DNA from: Bdellovibrionales bacterium
Lineage (GTDB): Bacteria > Bdellovibrionota > UBA1018
NCBI GenBank assembly: GCA_018968995.1
Contig: JAGWZD010000139.1
Span: 1-5,911, forward strand
Direction: 5' to 3'
DNA: 5,911 nucleotides
This document shows, one piece after another, positions 1-5,911 of this stretch; within the stretch, counting starts at the first letter, position 1, and each line of letters begins with the position of its first letter. The notes beneath the pieces were generated by a model. It was not told the origin of the DNA, did not search any database, and saw nothing but the letters and a program-made list of their open reading frames with translations. Made by a program: the position numbers and the translations under genes.

Positions 1-654
1 CTAGATGGCGCTGAGCAGAGCCTTCATGGAGATTTGCCTCACGGCCCTTGGTCTTTTGTTTTCTCGCTCACGAACTGGAACAAGCGCAAGTTTACTGGAG
101 GCGAGACAGTGCTACTTCGAGATGAGGTTTTGGATTTTTGGAGGAAGGCAGATCTCAGTGGGGGAATGGAGCAAGGCGATATTCTGGAGTCGATCGCTCC
201 TGAGATGAATCGGCTCGTTGTTTTTGACCCACGAATTCCTCATGGCGTGAGGCGGGTCAGTGGCGCTCATGATGTTCGAGAAGGGCGCCTAGTCATTCAT
301 GGATGGTTTGTGAACCCGCGTCCCTATATTGAAGGTCCGCTTCGAGAGAGAGATCTGAAATCCGCGCTGAAGCGTATCCTGCACTCGGTGGATGAGGTGA
401 TTCAAGGCGGTGGTTTTGAGCTCGACGGCATGGTGAGCTTTCGGTTTACTGTAGCTAAAAGTGGCTTGGTTTCGAGCGTGAAGCTTCTGACTCATTCGCT
501 TCGGGCAAGAGAAGGGGACTCTTTGGCAGCAGTGCTTCCTGTTTTGGATGTCGTACAAAACACGATTCGGCGAGAACAGTTTGCTCTTCAAGACGGAATT
601 TCTATAGTGACTCTCCCTTTGGTGTTTAGCAGCAGAAGCGAGTCTACTTCTTAG
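1..654 (+). CDS. 2OG-Fe(II) dioxygenase with AgmX/TonB-C-like tail (5' partial)
   Basis: The reading frame is open from the first base, so the start lies before the window; 217 codons are visible. Codons 9-11 read H-G-D, the HxD iron motif of 2-oxoglutarate/Fe(II) dioxygenases. A GGET turn (33-36), the distal iron ligand H81 in IPHGV and R96 in GRLVIHGWF, the probable 2OG anchor, complete the prolyl-4-hydroxylase-like double-stranded beta-helix core. These enzymes hydroxylate a substrate using O2 and 2OG; the substrate cannot be told from sequence. From about codon 136 a second domain follows: GMVSFRFTV, SGLVSSVKLL, an amphipathic stretch (175-193), then VTLPLVF near the end. This matches the pattern of the AgmX/PglI C-terminal domain, a TonB-C relative. 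No membrane segment is visible in this part. A TTG or ATG start inside the window is unlikely because it would remove the HxD motif or leave only part of the core. The dioxygenase call is strong, the tail call moderate. Confidence 0.85.
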   Translation, partial: LDGAEQSLHGDLPHGPWSFVFSLTNWNKRKFTGGETVLLRDEVLDFWRKADLSGGMEQGDILESIAPEMNRLVVFDPRIPHGVRRVSGAHDVREGRLVIHGWFVNPRPYIEGPLRERDLKSALKRILHSVDEVIQGGGFELDGMVSFRFTVAKSGLVSSVKLLTHSLRAREGDSLAAVLPVLDVVQNTIRREQFALQDGISIVTLPLVFSSRSESTS

Positions 655-697
655 GCCTCGACTATAGTTTTCCATCAAAACTGCCGATTCAACAGAT

Positions 698-1303
698 ATG
701 GGAATCTCGCGGGGTTTGAAGATCGTGTTCATAGGGTTTTTAGCGGCCGCGCAGGCCCATGCAGGAGACCTGGGGGGTGGTTCTCCTGCGGCGCCAGCCC
801 TGGAGCTGGGGTACAAAATTTTCAACGGACCGAACGTTGTTTCTGGAACAGCGGGGAACCTTCAAGGCTCGAAAGCCTATTTGCTTCTTTTTCGTGCTGA
901 AAATCGTCGCAATCTGATTCGCGTGCACGCGGCTGCGCAATTTGAGTATGCCAGCGGCACATCGCCGATCACTGCTCCGACTGCAGCCGATGCCTACACG
1001 ATGTATGGGGCCTCGTTTTTGCCAGGGTTTTACTTGTATCCGTTTCGTGATGCCCGAATGCAGCCGTTTATTGGGGCCTCGGGAATTGCCGGTTGGTACA
1101 CGATGAAACTCTCGAACGCTTATACGCAATCGCTCAGTTTTGGCTATGAAGTCGGGGCCGGAGTCGATCTGCGCTTTGGAGGCGGCGGTGGCCGTCTTTT
1201 GCGCGTGAGAAGCGCTTTTACAAATCACTCGGCATCTCTTGGGGGCAATACCCAAGGGGTGAATATGAATGCCTTCCTGATCAGCCTGGGATTGCCCTAC
1301 TAG
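698..1303 (+). CDS. Putative outer-membrane beta-barrel protein, secreted, function unknown
   Basis: This 201-residue protein has a signal peptide: a short basic start, a hydrophobic core (about residues 9-18, IVFIGFLAAA) and an AHA|G-type cleavage site near residue 22. The mature part alternates polar and hydrophobic residues in many short strands (for example 60-66, 107-115, 145-158, 166-174). It is rich in Gly, Ser and aromatics and ends in an amphipathic strand FLISLGLPY with a terminal aromatic residue, as expected of barrels inserted by the BAM machinery. The size would suit a small 8-stranded barrel. I do not recognise a specific family. The ATG at 698 has no clear Shine-Dalgarno sequence; an in-frame TTG at 716 would give a tighter signal peptide (starting at LKIVF) and is a real alternative. 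The gene begins 43 bp after the dioxygenase stop on the same strand, so cotranscription is possible. A TATAGT at 664-669 could be a -10 element, but no matching -35 is seen. Confidence 0.72.
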   Translation: MGISRGLKIVFIGFLAAAQAHAGDLGGGSPAAPALELGYKIFNGPNVVSGTAGNLQGSKAYLLLFRAENRRNLIRVHAAAQFEYASGTSPITAPTAADAYTMYGASFLPGFYLYPFRDARMQPFIGASGIAGWYTMKLSNAYTQSLSFGYEVGAGVDLRFGGGGGRLLRVRSAFTNHSASLGGNTQGVNMNAFLISLGLPY

Positions 1304-1304
1304 G

Positions 1305-1343
1305 GCCCTCCGCCGGCCCCCCAGCCTCCCGCCGAGGGCTTTT
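1305..1343 (+). terminator. Possible Rho-independent terminator after the beta-barrel gene
   Basis: GCCCTC (1305-1310) and GAGGGC (1334-1339) can pair over six bases and are followed at once by TTTT (1340-1343). The stem starts two bases after the stop codon. The loop is long (23 nt) and C-rich and the T run is short, so this is a weak candidate. A second small perfect hairpin, GCCAC-CCT-GTGGC, follows directly at 1344-1356 and may help. Confidence 0.35.
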
Positions 1344-1448
1344 GCCACCCTGTGGCATAGGTCTATCGCGCCGTCCCAGGGGAATGGCCCTAAGGGGCCC
1401 GTGAAGCGAATTTCTCAATCCGCTTCGATGGGTTAACGCACCTCTCAA

Positions 1449-1464
1449 TAACCATTCCTTGTGG
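1449..1464 (+). promoter_or_regulatory. NrdR-box-like site 1 (weaker)
   Basis: The 16-mer TAACCATTCCTTGTGG fits the NrdR consensus (acaCwAtATaTwGtgt) at C4, A6, T7, T11, T12, G13, T14 and G15. On its own it would be weak. It is called because it lies exactly 32 bp, about three helical turns, before a better site and upstream of a ribonucleotide reductase gene. Paired NrdR boxes at this kind of spacing are typical for nrd operons. Confidence 0.5.
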
Positions 1465-1469
1465 GGGGC

Positions 1470-1475
1470 TATAAG
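1470..1475 (+). promoter_or_regulatory. Candidate -10 element of the nrdJ promoter
   Basis: TATAAG matches the sigma-70 -10 consensus at five of six positions and sits between the two NrdR-like boxes, where bound repressor would block it. No good -35 hexamer is found; the 16-bp position gives ATAACC, three of six. Transcription from here would leave a leader of roughly 150 nt before nrdJ. The TTGACA at 1503-1508 is an alternative promoter anchor. Confidence 0.3.
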
Positions 1476-1480
1476 GGGTA

Positions 1481-1496
1481 CCACAATCTGTAGTGG
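1481..1496 (+). promoter_or_regulatory. NrdR-box-like site 2 (stronger)
   Basis: CCACAATCTGTAGTGG has palindromic outer arms (CCAC/GTGG, extended to ACCAC/GTGGT by the flanking bases). It matches the NrdR consensus at A3, C4, A5, A6, T7, T9, T11, A12, G13, T14 and G15. NrdR is the ATP/dATP-sensing repressor of ribonucleotide reductase genes. The next gene, starting 133 bp downstream, is a ribonucleotide reductase, which makes the assignment fit. The nrdR gene itself is not in the window. Confidence 0.65.
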
Positions 1497-1615
1497 TGTC
1501 CTTTGACAGAATCCGAAAATAGGCCCAACGTAGATCTATCAGGACGATGGATGGTGTGACCTCGGATTCGAGCCAGGACGGAGCGATCGGGGGAGGGGAA
1601 AAATCAAGGAATCAA

Positions 1616-1622
1616 GGGAAGG
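1616..1622 (+). promoter_or_regulatory. Ribosome binding site of nrdJ
   Basis: GGGAAGG in a purine-rich run lies 7 bases before the ATG at 1630. It supports that ATG as the start over the in-frame ATG at 1750 (codon 41), although the latter also has an AGGA at 1739-1742. Confidence 0.6.
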
Positions 1623-1629
1623 CATTTCC

Positions 1630-4600
1630 ATGGACAAGACGATCATCGGAAACAAGGGCGCAAACATTTCATCCAGCAGCACTCTAGCAAAGAAACCAAA
1701 TCCACTTCTGAAAACCCGCGGGGTTTCGGTGGCCCACCAGGACACCGTGATGATTCCTCGCCGCTTTACCAAGCCAGGCGCGAACCCGCTCGACGGCGTG
1801 GATTATCGTAAGGCTTCTTCAAAAATTAAAGACACCGATGGCCGCACCGTTTTTGAAATGAAGGATGTGGAGGTGCCAGCTGGTTGGTCTCAGTTGGCTG
1901 TAGACATCCTGGTATCTAAATATTTTCGAAAGGCCGGAGTTCCAGGCACGGACCATGAAACCTCTGTTCGTCAAGTAGTACGCCGCCTGGCTCGCACCAT
2001 TCGAACCGAAGGTGAGAAGGCCGGTTATTTCGCTCACTCGGACGCTCAGGCGTTTGAAGACGAACTCAGTTACATGCTGATTCGACAGATGGGTGCATTC
2101 AACTCTCCGGTTTGGTTTAACTGCGGTCTGTATCACGAGTACGGGATAGAAGGCTCTGGAGGGAATTTTTACTGGGATTCGCGCTCCATGCGAGTGGTAG
2201 AGACGAAAGACGCGTATTCTCATCCTCAGTGTTCTGCTTGCTTCATTCAGTCGGTTGACGACGATTTGATGTCGATCTTTCAGCTCGCCAAGAACGAGGC
2301 GCGGCTCTTTAAGTACGGATCAGGCACTGGAACCAATTTTTCGAATATTCGTGGGCCCACGGAAAAATTAGCAGGCGGTGGAACCTCATCTGGACTCATG
2401 AGCTTTTTAGAAGTTTTGGACCGTGGTGCAGGCTCAACAAAGTCGGGTGGTACCACGCGACGTGCAGCGAAGATGGTGTGTTTAGACGTCGATCACCCCG
2501 AGATCGTTGATTTTGTGACTTGGAAGAGCCGTGAAGAGAAGAAAGTCGCTGCCCTGATCGCAGCGGGCTATTCTTCAGACTTTAATGGCGAAGCCTACCG
2601 CACGGTTTCGGGTCAGAATTCCAATAACTCAGTTCGTGTTTCTGATGAGTTCATGCGTGCAGTGGAAGAAGGGAAGAAGTGGAATACGCGAGCTCGCACT
2701 ACAGGGGATGTGGTCAATACTTATGAGGCGCGTTCTCTGTGGAGAATGATTGCCGAAGCGGCATGGGCCTGTGCTGATCCAGGTCTTCAATACGATTCGA
2801 CGATTAATGAGTGGCATACCTGCTCGAACACCGATCGAATTTACGCTTCGAATCCGTGCTCAGAGTACATGTTCCTCAATGATAGCGCTTGTAATCTGGC
2901 TTCGTTAAACTTGGTGAAGTTCATGAAGGAAGACGGAAGCTTTGATATCGAAGGATATCGTCATGCTTGCCGTGTGTTTATTGTAGCGCAAGAGATTCTC
3001 GTCGGAATGTCGAGCTATCCCACCCAGCAGATTGCAGAGAATTCTCATAAGTACCGCCCGCTCGGACTCGGCTATGCCAATCTCGGCACCATGCTGATGC
3101 TCAAGGGTACTCCTTATGACAGTGAAGAAGGCCGTGCGTGGGCGGCGGCGCTAACGGCGATCATGTGTGGACATGCCTATGCCGTCAGCGCTGAAGAGGC
3201 AGCAATCATGGGAGCTTTTGATGGCTACGCGGCGAACCGCGACCCCATGCTCAAAGTCATCCGTAAACATCGGGAAGCGGCGTACAAGATTCCAAGCGGT
3301 TTCGCGCCTAAGGAGTTGCTCGAGGCAGCAAAGCAGGACTGGGATTCTGCGGTTTCGTTGGGCGAAAAGTTTGGGTTCCGCAATTCTCAGGTCACGGTGC
3401 TCGCTCCGACCGGGACGATTGGTCTGCTGATGGATTGTGACACCACTGGGATTGAGCCCGATTTTGCATTGGTGAAATTCAAGAAACTAGCCGGGGGCGG
3501 CTATTTCAAAATCGTGAATAACTCTGTGCCCATGGCTCTGAAAAATCTGGGCTATAGCGAAAAGCAAACCAAAGACATCATTGATTACGTACTTGGAAAG
3601 CTGTCGCTCGAGGGCGCTCCGCATGTCAATCGTGAGTTATTGCTCCAAAAAGGGCTGAATCCAGCCGAAATCGAAAAGATCGAAAAGGCTCTGCCTGGGA
3701 CTTTCGAGCTTTCGAGCGCCTTCACGAAGTGGGGCATTGGCGAAGAAACCTTAAAGCGCCTCGGTATAGCAGAGGGAGAGTACAATAAACCGACCTTTAA
3801 TCTTCTTTCTTGGGCGGGTTTGACTCAGCAGCAGATTAGCGAGGCCAATGAGGCTATCTGCGGGACAATGACCGTTGAAGGCGCCCCGCACTTGAAGAGC
3901 GAGCATTTGCCCGTCTTTGATTGCGCCAACAAGTGCGGTTCAAAAGGGGTTCGTTACATTGCTCCGATGGGTCATGTTCGGATGATGGCGGCAACACAGC
4001 CATTCCTTTCCGGCGCGATTTCAAAGACGGTGAATCTGCCGAATGAGACCACCGTGGAAGAGATCGAAGACATCTATTACCAGGGATGGAAGCTGGGTCT
4101 GAAAGCGGTGGCCTTGTACCGCGATGGTTGCAAACTCTCGCAGCCACTTTCAACGAAGTCCGATAAGAAAGAGGAAAAGGCTGAAGAGACCAAAGTCGAA
4201 GTGAAGACGGTGGTGGTGCCTGGTGCACCCGAGCGTCGCAAGCTTCCGTCGAAGCGTCGCGGATTTACTCAAGAAGCCAATGTCGCGGGTCATAAGGTCT
4301 ACATTCGCACTGGAGAGTACGATGACGGCGCGTTGGGCGAGATTTTCATCGACATGCATAAAGAGGGTGCAGCCTATCGTGCGATGATGAACTGCTTTGC
4401 GATCTCTGTGTCTCTAGGGCTTCAGTACGGGGTTCCGCTGAAAGAGTTTGTGGATAAGTTCACTTTCACCCGTTTCGAGCCCTCAGGGCCTGTTACTGGA
4501 CACGCCAACGTGAAGATGGCGACTTCGATTGTGGATTACATCTTCCGCGTTCTCGGCATGGAGTACCTCGGCCGCACGGACTTCGTTCAAGTCAAGCCGC

Positions 4601-4866
4601 AGGTGGCTCCGGTGGATATTGCAGGAGAGGGCAATGCCTCGAAGTCCACTGCAGACGCAGTCTACGGAAGAAACACAGGAGGTTCCGCAGCACTCAGTCC
4701 TCTCGCTCCAGCAGTTTCTGCTTCCGGGGCAGAGACGAATCTTTCCGGCCATCTGGCGGAAATGATGGGGGATGCGCCCCCTTGCGATAGCTGTGGTCAC
4801 ACCACCGTTCGTAATGGCGCCTGCTACAAGTGCTTGAACTGCGGCAATAGCATGGGCTGCAGCTGA
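1630..4866 (+). CDS. nrdJ: Adenosylcobalamin-dependent (class II) ribonucleotide reductase
   Basis: NrdJ reduces ribonucleotides to deoxyribonucleotides in the cytoplasm, using coenzyme B12 to make a thiyl radical, so it needs neither oxygen nor a radical-storing small subunit. The 1078 residues show the full long-form family layout. The N-terminal part reaches [10 protein letters not shown] (157-166). The barrel carries the redox cysteines C204 (in SACFIQS) and C421 (in ACNLASLNL) and the active-site set N408, C410 (thiyl) and E412 in NPCSE. The C410-C421 gap of 11 equals that of the Thermotoga enzyme. [15 protein letters not shown] (228-242), [11 protein letters not shown] (272-282) and APTGTIGL (592-599) are further family motifs. 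[17 protein letters not shown] (751-767) and [11 protein letters not shown] (794-804) follow. After a charged linker (842-878) comes a TSCPD domain (about 886-985), a low-complexity spacer, and a Cys-rich tail with C1052, C1055, C1065, C1068, C1071 and C1077 that probably shuttles electrons to the active site. No N-terminal ATP cone is seen. The first 40 residues have no clear counterpart in relatives I recall. Confidence 0.97.
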   Translation: MDKTIIGNKGANISSSSTLAKKPNPLLKTRGVSVAHQDTVMIPRRFTKPGANPLDGVDYRKASSKIKDTDGRTVFEMKDVEVPAGWSQLAVDILVSKYFRKAGVPGTDHETSVRQVVRRLARTIRTEGEKAGYFAHSDAQAFEDELSYMLIRQMGAFNSPVWFNCGLYHEYGIEGSGGNFYWDSRSMRVVETKDAYSHPQCSACFIQSVDDDLMSIFQLAKNEARLFKYGSGTGTNFSNIRGPTEKLAGGGTSSGLMSFLEVLDRGAGSTKSGGTTRRAAKMVCLDVDHPEIVDFVTWKSREEKKVAALIAAGYSSDFNGEAYRTVSGQNSNNSVRVSDEFMRAVEEGKKWNTRARTTGDVVNTYEARSLWRMIAEAAWACADPGLQYDSTINEWHTCSNTDRIYASNPCSEYMFLNDSACNLASLNLVKFMKEDGSFDIEGYRHACRVFIVAQEILVGMSSYPTQQIAENSHKYRPLGLGYANLGTMLMLKGTPYDSEEGRAWAAALTAIMCGHAYAVSAEEAAIMGAFDGYAANRDPMLKVIRKHREAAYKIPSGFAPKELLEAAKQDWDSAVSLGEKFGFRNSQVTVLAPTGTIGLLMDCDTTGIEPDFALVKFKKLAGGGYFKIVNNSVPMALKNLGYSEKQTKDIIDYVLGKLSLEGAPHVNRELLLQKGLNPAEIEKIEKALPGTFELSSAFTKWGIGEETLKRLGIAEGEYNKPTFNLLSWAGLTQQQISEANEAICGTMTVEGAPHLKSEHLPVFDCANKCGSKGVRYIAPMGHVRMMAATQPFLSGAISKTVNLPNETTVEEIEDIYYQGWKLGLKAVALYRDGCKLSQPLSTKSDKKEEKAEETKVEVKTVVVPGAPERRKLPSKRRGFTQEANVAGHKVYIRTGEYDDGALGEIFIDMHKEGAAYRAMMNCFAISVSLGLQYGVPLKEFVDKFTFTRFEPSGPVTGHANVKMATSIVDYIFRVLGMEYLGRTDFVQVKPQVAPVDIAGEGNASKSTADAVYGRNTGGSAALSPLAPAVSASGAETNLSGHLAEMMGDAPPCDSCGHTTVRNGACYKCLNCGNSMGCS

Positions 4867-4876
4867 AGACAGAATT

Positions 4877-4911
4877 CAACTCCTTATCCTGCCGCAAAGG
4901 CTAAGGAGTTG
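4877..4911 (+). terminator. Stem-loop just after nrdJ
   Basis: CAACTCCTTA (4877-4886) and TAAGGAGTTG (4902-4911) pair perfectly over ten bases. Inside, after one mismatch, CCT pairs with AGG, leaving a 7-nt loop. The stem starts ten bases after the nrdJ stop. It has no T run, so it may protect the 3' end of the message or help the later terminator rather than stop transcription itself. Confidence 0.5.
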
Positions 4912-4913
4912 CC

Positions 4914-4978
4914 GCCTGAGTCTTCGATTCAAGGAACGCACCTCCCCTAGGGTGTCCACGGCGATCGAAGGTTCAGGC
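4914..4978 (+). other. Long stem-loop in the convergent spacer
   Basis: GCCTGAGTCTTCGAT (4914-4928) can pair along all 15 bases with ATCGAAGGTTCAGGC (4964-4978), 13 by Watson-Crick pairs and two by adjacent G-U wobbles. The 35-nt loop contains the palindrome CCCTAGGG. Because the wobbles pair as G-U and U-G on the plus-strand RNA and become A-C mismatches on the other strand, the structure favours the transcript that reads out of nrdJ. No T run follows. Confidence 0.45.
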
Positions 4979-4996
4979 AAGTAGTACCACCCAGCC

Positions 4997-5057
4997 CAGG
5001 GGCGGGAGACACTGTGGTTCCCTCAGGAGCCACAAAGTTTCCGGCCCCTGTTTTTTT
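4997..5057 (+). terminator. Rho-independent terminator of nrdJ
   Basis: CAGGGGC (4997-5003) pairs with GCCCCTG (5044-5050), and T7 (5051-5057) follows with no gap. An inner hairpin, TGTGGTTCC (5013-5021) with GGAGCCACA (5026-5034), has nine pairs including one G-U and a CTCA loop. The T run lies on the plus strand, so it serves transcripts coming from nrdJ. The T run touches the stop codon of the minus-strand pseudouridine synthase, so the two genes share this boundary. On the minus strand no T run follows the stem. Confidence 0.6.
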
Positions 5058-5754
5058 AGGTGGGCCATTCGCTAGGAATGGGGGCCTCAATCCAGCGTCC
5101 CCCGATCCAAAGCCTCCACGCGTGAAGCCAAAGTCGAGACGATTCGGCCCCATGGTACAAGCGATCTCCGGCGATCGGCATTCCAAAATGCGCGAGATGG
5201 ACGCGAATTTGGTGCATGACTCCAGTGAAGATCTCGAGCTCGAGATCCCTCTGGCCGAGTGTACAAGTTTTTATGCTGAGAATTCGGGTGTGGGCCGGGC
5301 GAGGTTTTGCCCGGCAGCGTCGGAGCTGTTCCTTCATCGGTAGCTCAAGGCTGGGATCCAACACCCGCATTCGCTTTGCGGATTTCGCATCATGGGCGAT
5401 TTCAAGGTGGATATCCGCCGGAAGGCTCGAAACCTGTGAGATACCCTGAGCCGAGTGCCCAGCAGGGCAAATCGCGCGGTAAATTTTCCGAACCTCGGTT
5501 TTCCAGACTCCGCGGTAGTGCAAGTAGGCCGCTTCGGTTTTAGCAAAAGCCAAAACCCCGCTGGTCGCTGTGTCGAGTCGGTGGAGTAATCCTGCTTCGC
5601 CATTCCCGAGCGAGCCAAGAGAGTCGAGATGCTCTAGAGCTTGATGGACCGCAGTACCAGAAATCTGACCTCGATGAATTGTGGACGGCATTCCTGGTGG
5701 CTTAGAAAAGACCAAAAGATTTTGGTCTTCGAAAAGAATTTCGGCACGAAGCAT
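5056..5754 (-). CDS. RluA-family RNA pseudouridine synthase
   Basis: The 232-residue protein converts specific uridines of rRNA or tRNA to pseudouridine. It opens with ILFEDQNLLVFSKPPGM (6-22), the usual start of the catalytic domain. It carries the family signature HRLDTATSGVLAFAK (58-72) with the catalytic aspartate D61. KIYRAI (90-95) and the C-terminal motif TGVMHQIRVHLAHFGMP with GDRLYHG (177-202, conserved R184) follow. There is no S4 RNA-binding domain, and the length resembles the short RluA/TruC types, but the target site cannot be read from sequence, so no symbol is given. The ATG follows an upstream reading frame whose TAA ends three bases before it. The only Shine-Dalgarno-like run (AAGGA) directly abuts the ATG, which suggests translation coupled to the upstream gene. 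The stop codon abuts the terminator of the convergent nrdJ gene. Confidence 0.93.
   Translation of the reverse strand: MLRAEILFEDQNLLVFSKPPGMPSTIHRGQISGTAVHQALEHLDSLGSLGNGEAGLLHRLDTATSGVLAFAKTEAAYLHYRGVWKTEVRKIYRAICPAGHSAQGISQVSSLPADIHLEIAHDAKSAKRMRVLDPSLELPMKEQLRRCRAKPRPAHTRILSIKTCTLGQRDLELEIFTGVMHQIRVHLAHFGMPIAGDRLYHGAESSRLWLHAWRLWIGGRWIEAPIPSEWPT
5708..5729. repeat. Near-perfect 22-bp palindrome near the synthase start
   Basis: AAGACCAAAA (5708-5717) and TTTTGGTCTT (5720-5729) are exact inverse copies separated by GA. The element covers codons 9-16 of the pseudouridine synthase (EDQNLLVF), close after its start codon, so it could fold in the mRNA near the initiating ribosome. It may also be coincidence of coding. 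Confidence 0.5.
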
Positions 5755-5757
5755 TCC

Positions 5758-5910
5758 TTAATTTTCTGGAGGCGAACAAGTTCTATAATGGCCGTCGCCG
5801 TCTCCATCACCTAAACAGCATCCACGTGCCGCCGGAACGGTTCCGTTTTCTGAACGACAGGCGTAAGAGTTTCGGTTGACCAGAAGCGCTTTTCGAATTC
5901 CGAAAGCATC
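5758..5910 (-). CDS. C-terminal end of an unrecognised cysteine-rich protein (5' partial)
   Basis: Reading the minus strand from the window edge, one frame stays open for 50 codons and ends in TAA three bases before the pseudouridine synthase ATG, in the same frame as that gene. The peptide contains NRNSYACRSENG, a CC pair, the repeat GDGDGDG, HYRTC and ends SPPEN. Four cysteines in 50 residues suggest disulfides and an exported protein, and the Asp/Gly repeat could bind a metal, but I recognise no family. A competing frame would encode a 32-residue peptide starting with an ATG at the window edge; it stops earlier and looks less convincing. The start of the gene lies outside the window. Confidence 0.5.
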   Translation of the reverse strand, partial: DAFGIRKALLVNRNSYACRSENGTVPAARGCCLGDGDGDGHYRTCSPPEN

Positions 5911-5911
5911 G

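Larger units (their letters stand above)
1304..1629 (+). other. Gene-free upstream region of nrdJ with hairpins
   Basis: I see no convincing coding frame in these 326 bases. The left part (1304-1400) is very GC-rich and carries several short inverted repeats, including GGCCC-TAAG-GGGCC around 1386-1399. A clearer stem-loop lies at 1403-1426: GAAGCG pairs with CGCTTC, and inside it ATT pairs with AAT around a TCTC loop. The right part holds the NrdR-like sites, a TATAAG, a TTGACA (1503-1508, perfect -35 hexamer but no good -10 at 16-18 bp), an 8-bp palindrome TAGATCTA (1531-1538) and a purine-rich run ending in the nrdJ ribosome binding site. I looked for a cobalamin riboswitch B12 box, which might suit a B12 enzyme, and did not find one. 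Confidence 0.5.

Noticed and set aside
664..682. TATAGT as a promoter and AGTTTT-CCATC-AAAACT as a terminator between the first two genes
   Set aside because: The -10-like hexamer has no partner -35, and the six-base stem is AT-rich with no T run after it. Too weak to list.
289..1348. Long open frames on the minus strand (289-825 and 740-1348)
   Set aside because: They lie opposite two well-supported plus-strand genes, are Arg/Ser-rich without any recognisable motif, and look like complements of real coding sequence.
1503..1540. TTGACA as the -35 of the nrdJ promoter
   Set aside because: The hexamer is perfect, but at 16-18 bp spacing the sequence is CCAACG, CAACGT or AACGTA, none resembling a -10.
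1304..1629. Cobalamin riboswitch upstream of the B12-dependent reductase
   Set aside because: No B12 box or matching core elements can be found; NrdR-like sites explain regulation better.
5014..5343. Plus-strand frame of 109 codons across the spacer and the end of the synthase
   Set aside because: It crosses the terminator stem and then runs antisense to conserved RluA motifs; Pro/Arg-rich with no family signature.
5811..5909. 32-codon minus-strand frame starting with ATG at the window edge
   Set aside because: Short, no ribosome binding site visible, and it overlaps the longer frame that leads directly to the synthase start.
1..5911. CRISPR array, tRNA, rRNA, insertion sequence, toxin-antitoxin or phage defence system
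   Set aside because: No direct repeats with spacers, no cloverleaf, no transposase or terminal repeats, and every substantial gene fits housekeeping or envelope roles.

Overview
The window looks like an ordinary piece of bacterial chromosome from a moderately GC-rich Gram-negative. A predicted outer-membrane protein with a signal peptide supports Gram-negative. A long B12-dependent ribonucleotide reductase and a protein ending in an AgmX/PglI (TonB-like) tail suggest the Bdellovibrionota/Oligoflexia or Myxococcota side of the former Deltaproteobacteria. That placement is inference; no rRNA or other marker gene is present.

Layout: (1) 1-654, plus strand, the 3' part of a gene that starts before the window: a 2-oxoglutarate/Fe(II) dioxygenase core followed by an AgmX/TonB-C-like tail. 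(2) 698-1303, plus, a small secreted beta-barrel-like protein of unknown function. (3) 1304-1629, a gene-free stretch with a possible terminator, GC-rich hairpins and a control region holding two NrdR-box-like sites 32 bp apart around a TATAAG element. (4) 1630-4866, plus, nrdJ, a complete adenosylcobalamin-dependent (class II) ribonucleotide reductase of 1078 residues with every expected active-site residue visible. (5) 4867-5055, a convergent intergenic spacer with three successive stem-loops, the last followed by T7. (6) 5056-5754, minus, a RluA-family pseudouridine synthase. (7) 5758-5910, minus, the C-terminal end of an unrecognised cysteine-rich protein just upstream of the synthase and probably cotranscribed with it.

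The genes do not form one pathway. nrdJ appears to be its own transcription unit, regulated through NrdR and closed by the 3' hairpins. The dioxygenase and the beta-barrel gene are same-strand neighbours 43 bp apart and may share a transcript. The two minus-strand genes run toward nrdJ and end against its terminator.

I did not find a new defence, mobile or CRISPR-like system here. The observations most worth following are the dioxygenase-AgmX tail fusion, the paired NrdR-like boxes, the triple-hairpin spacer and the cysteine-rich partial reading frame.
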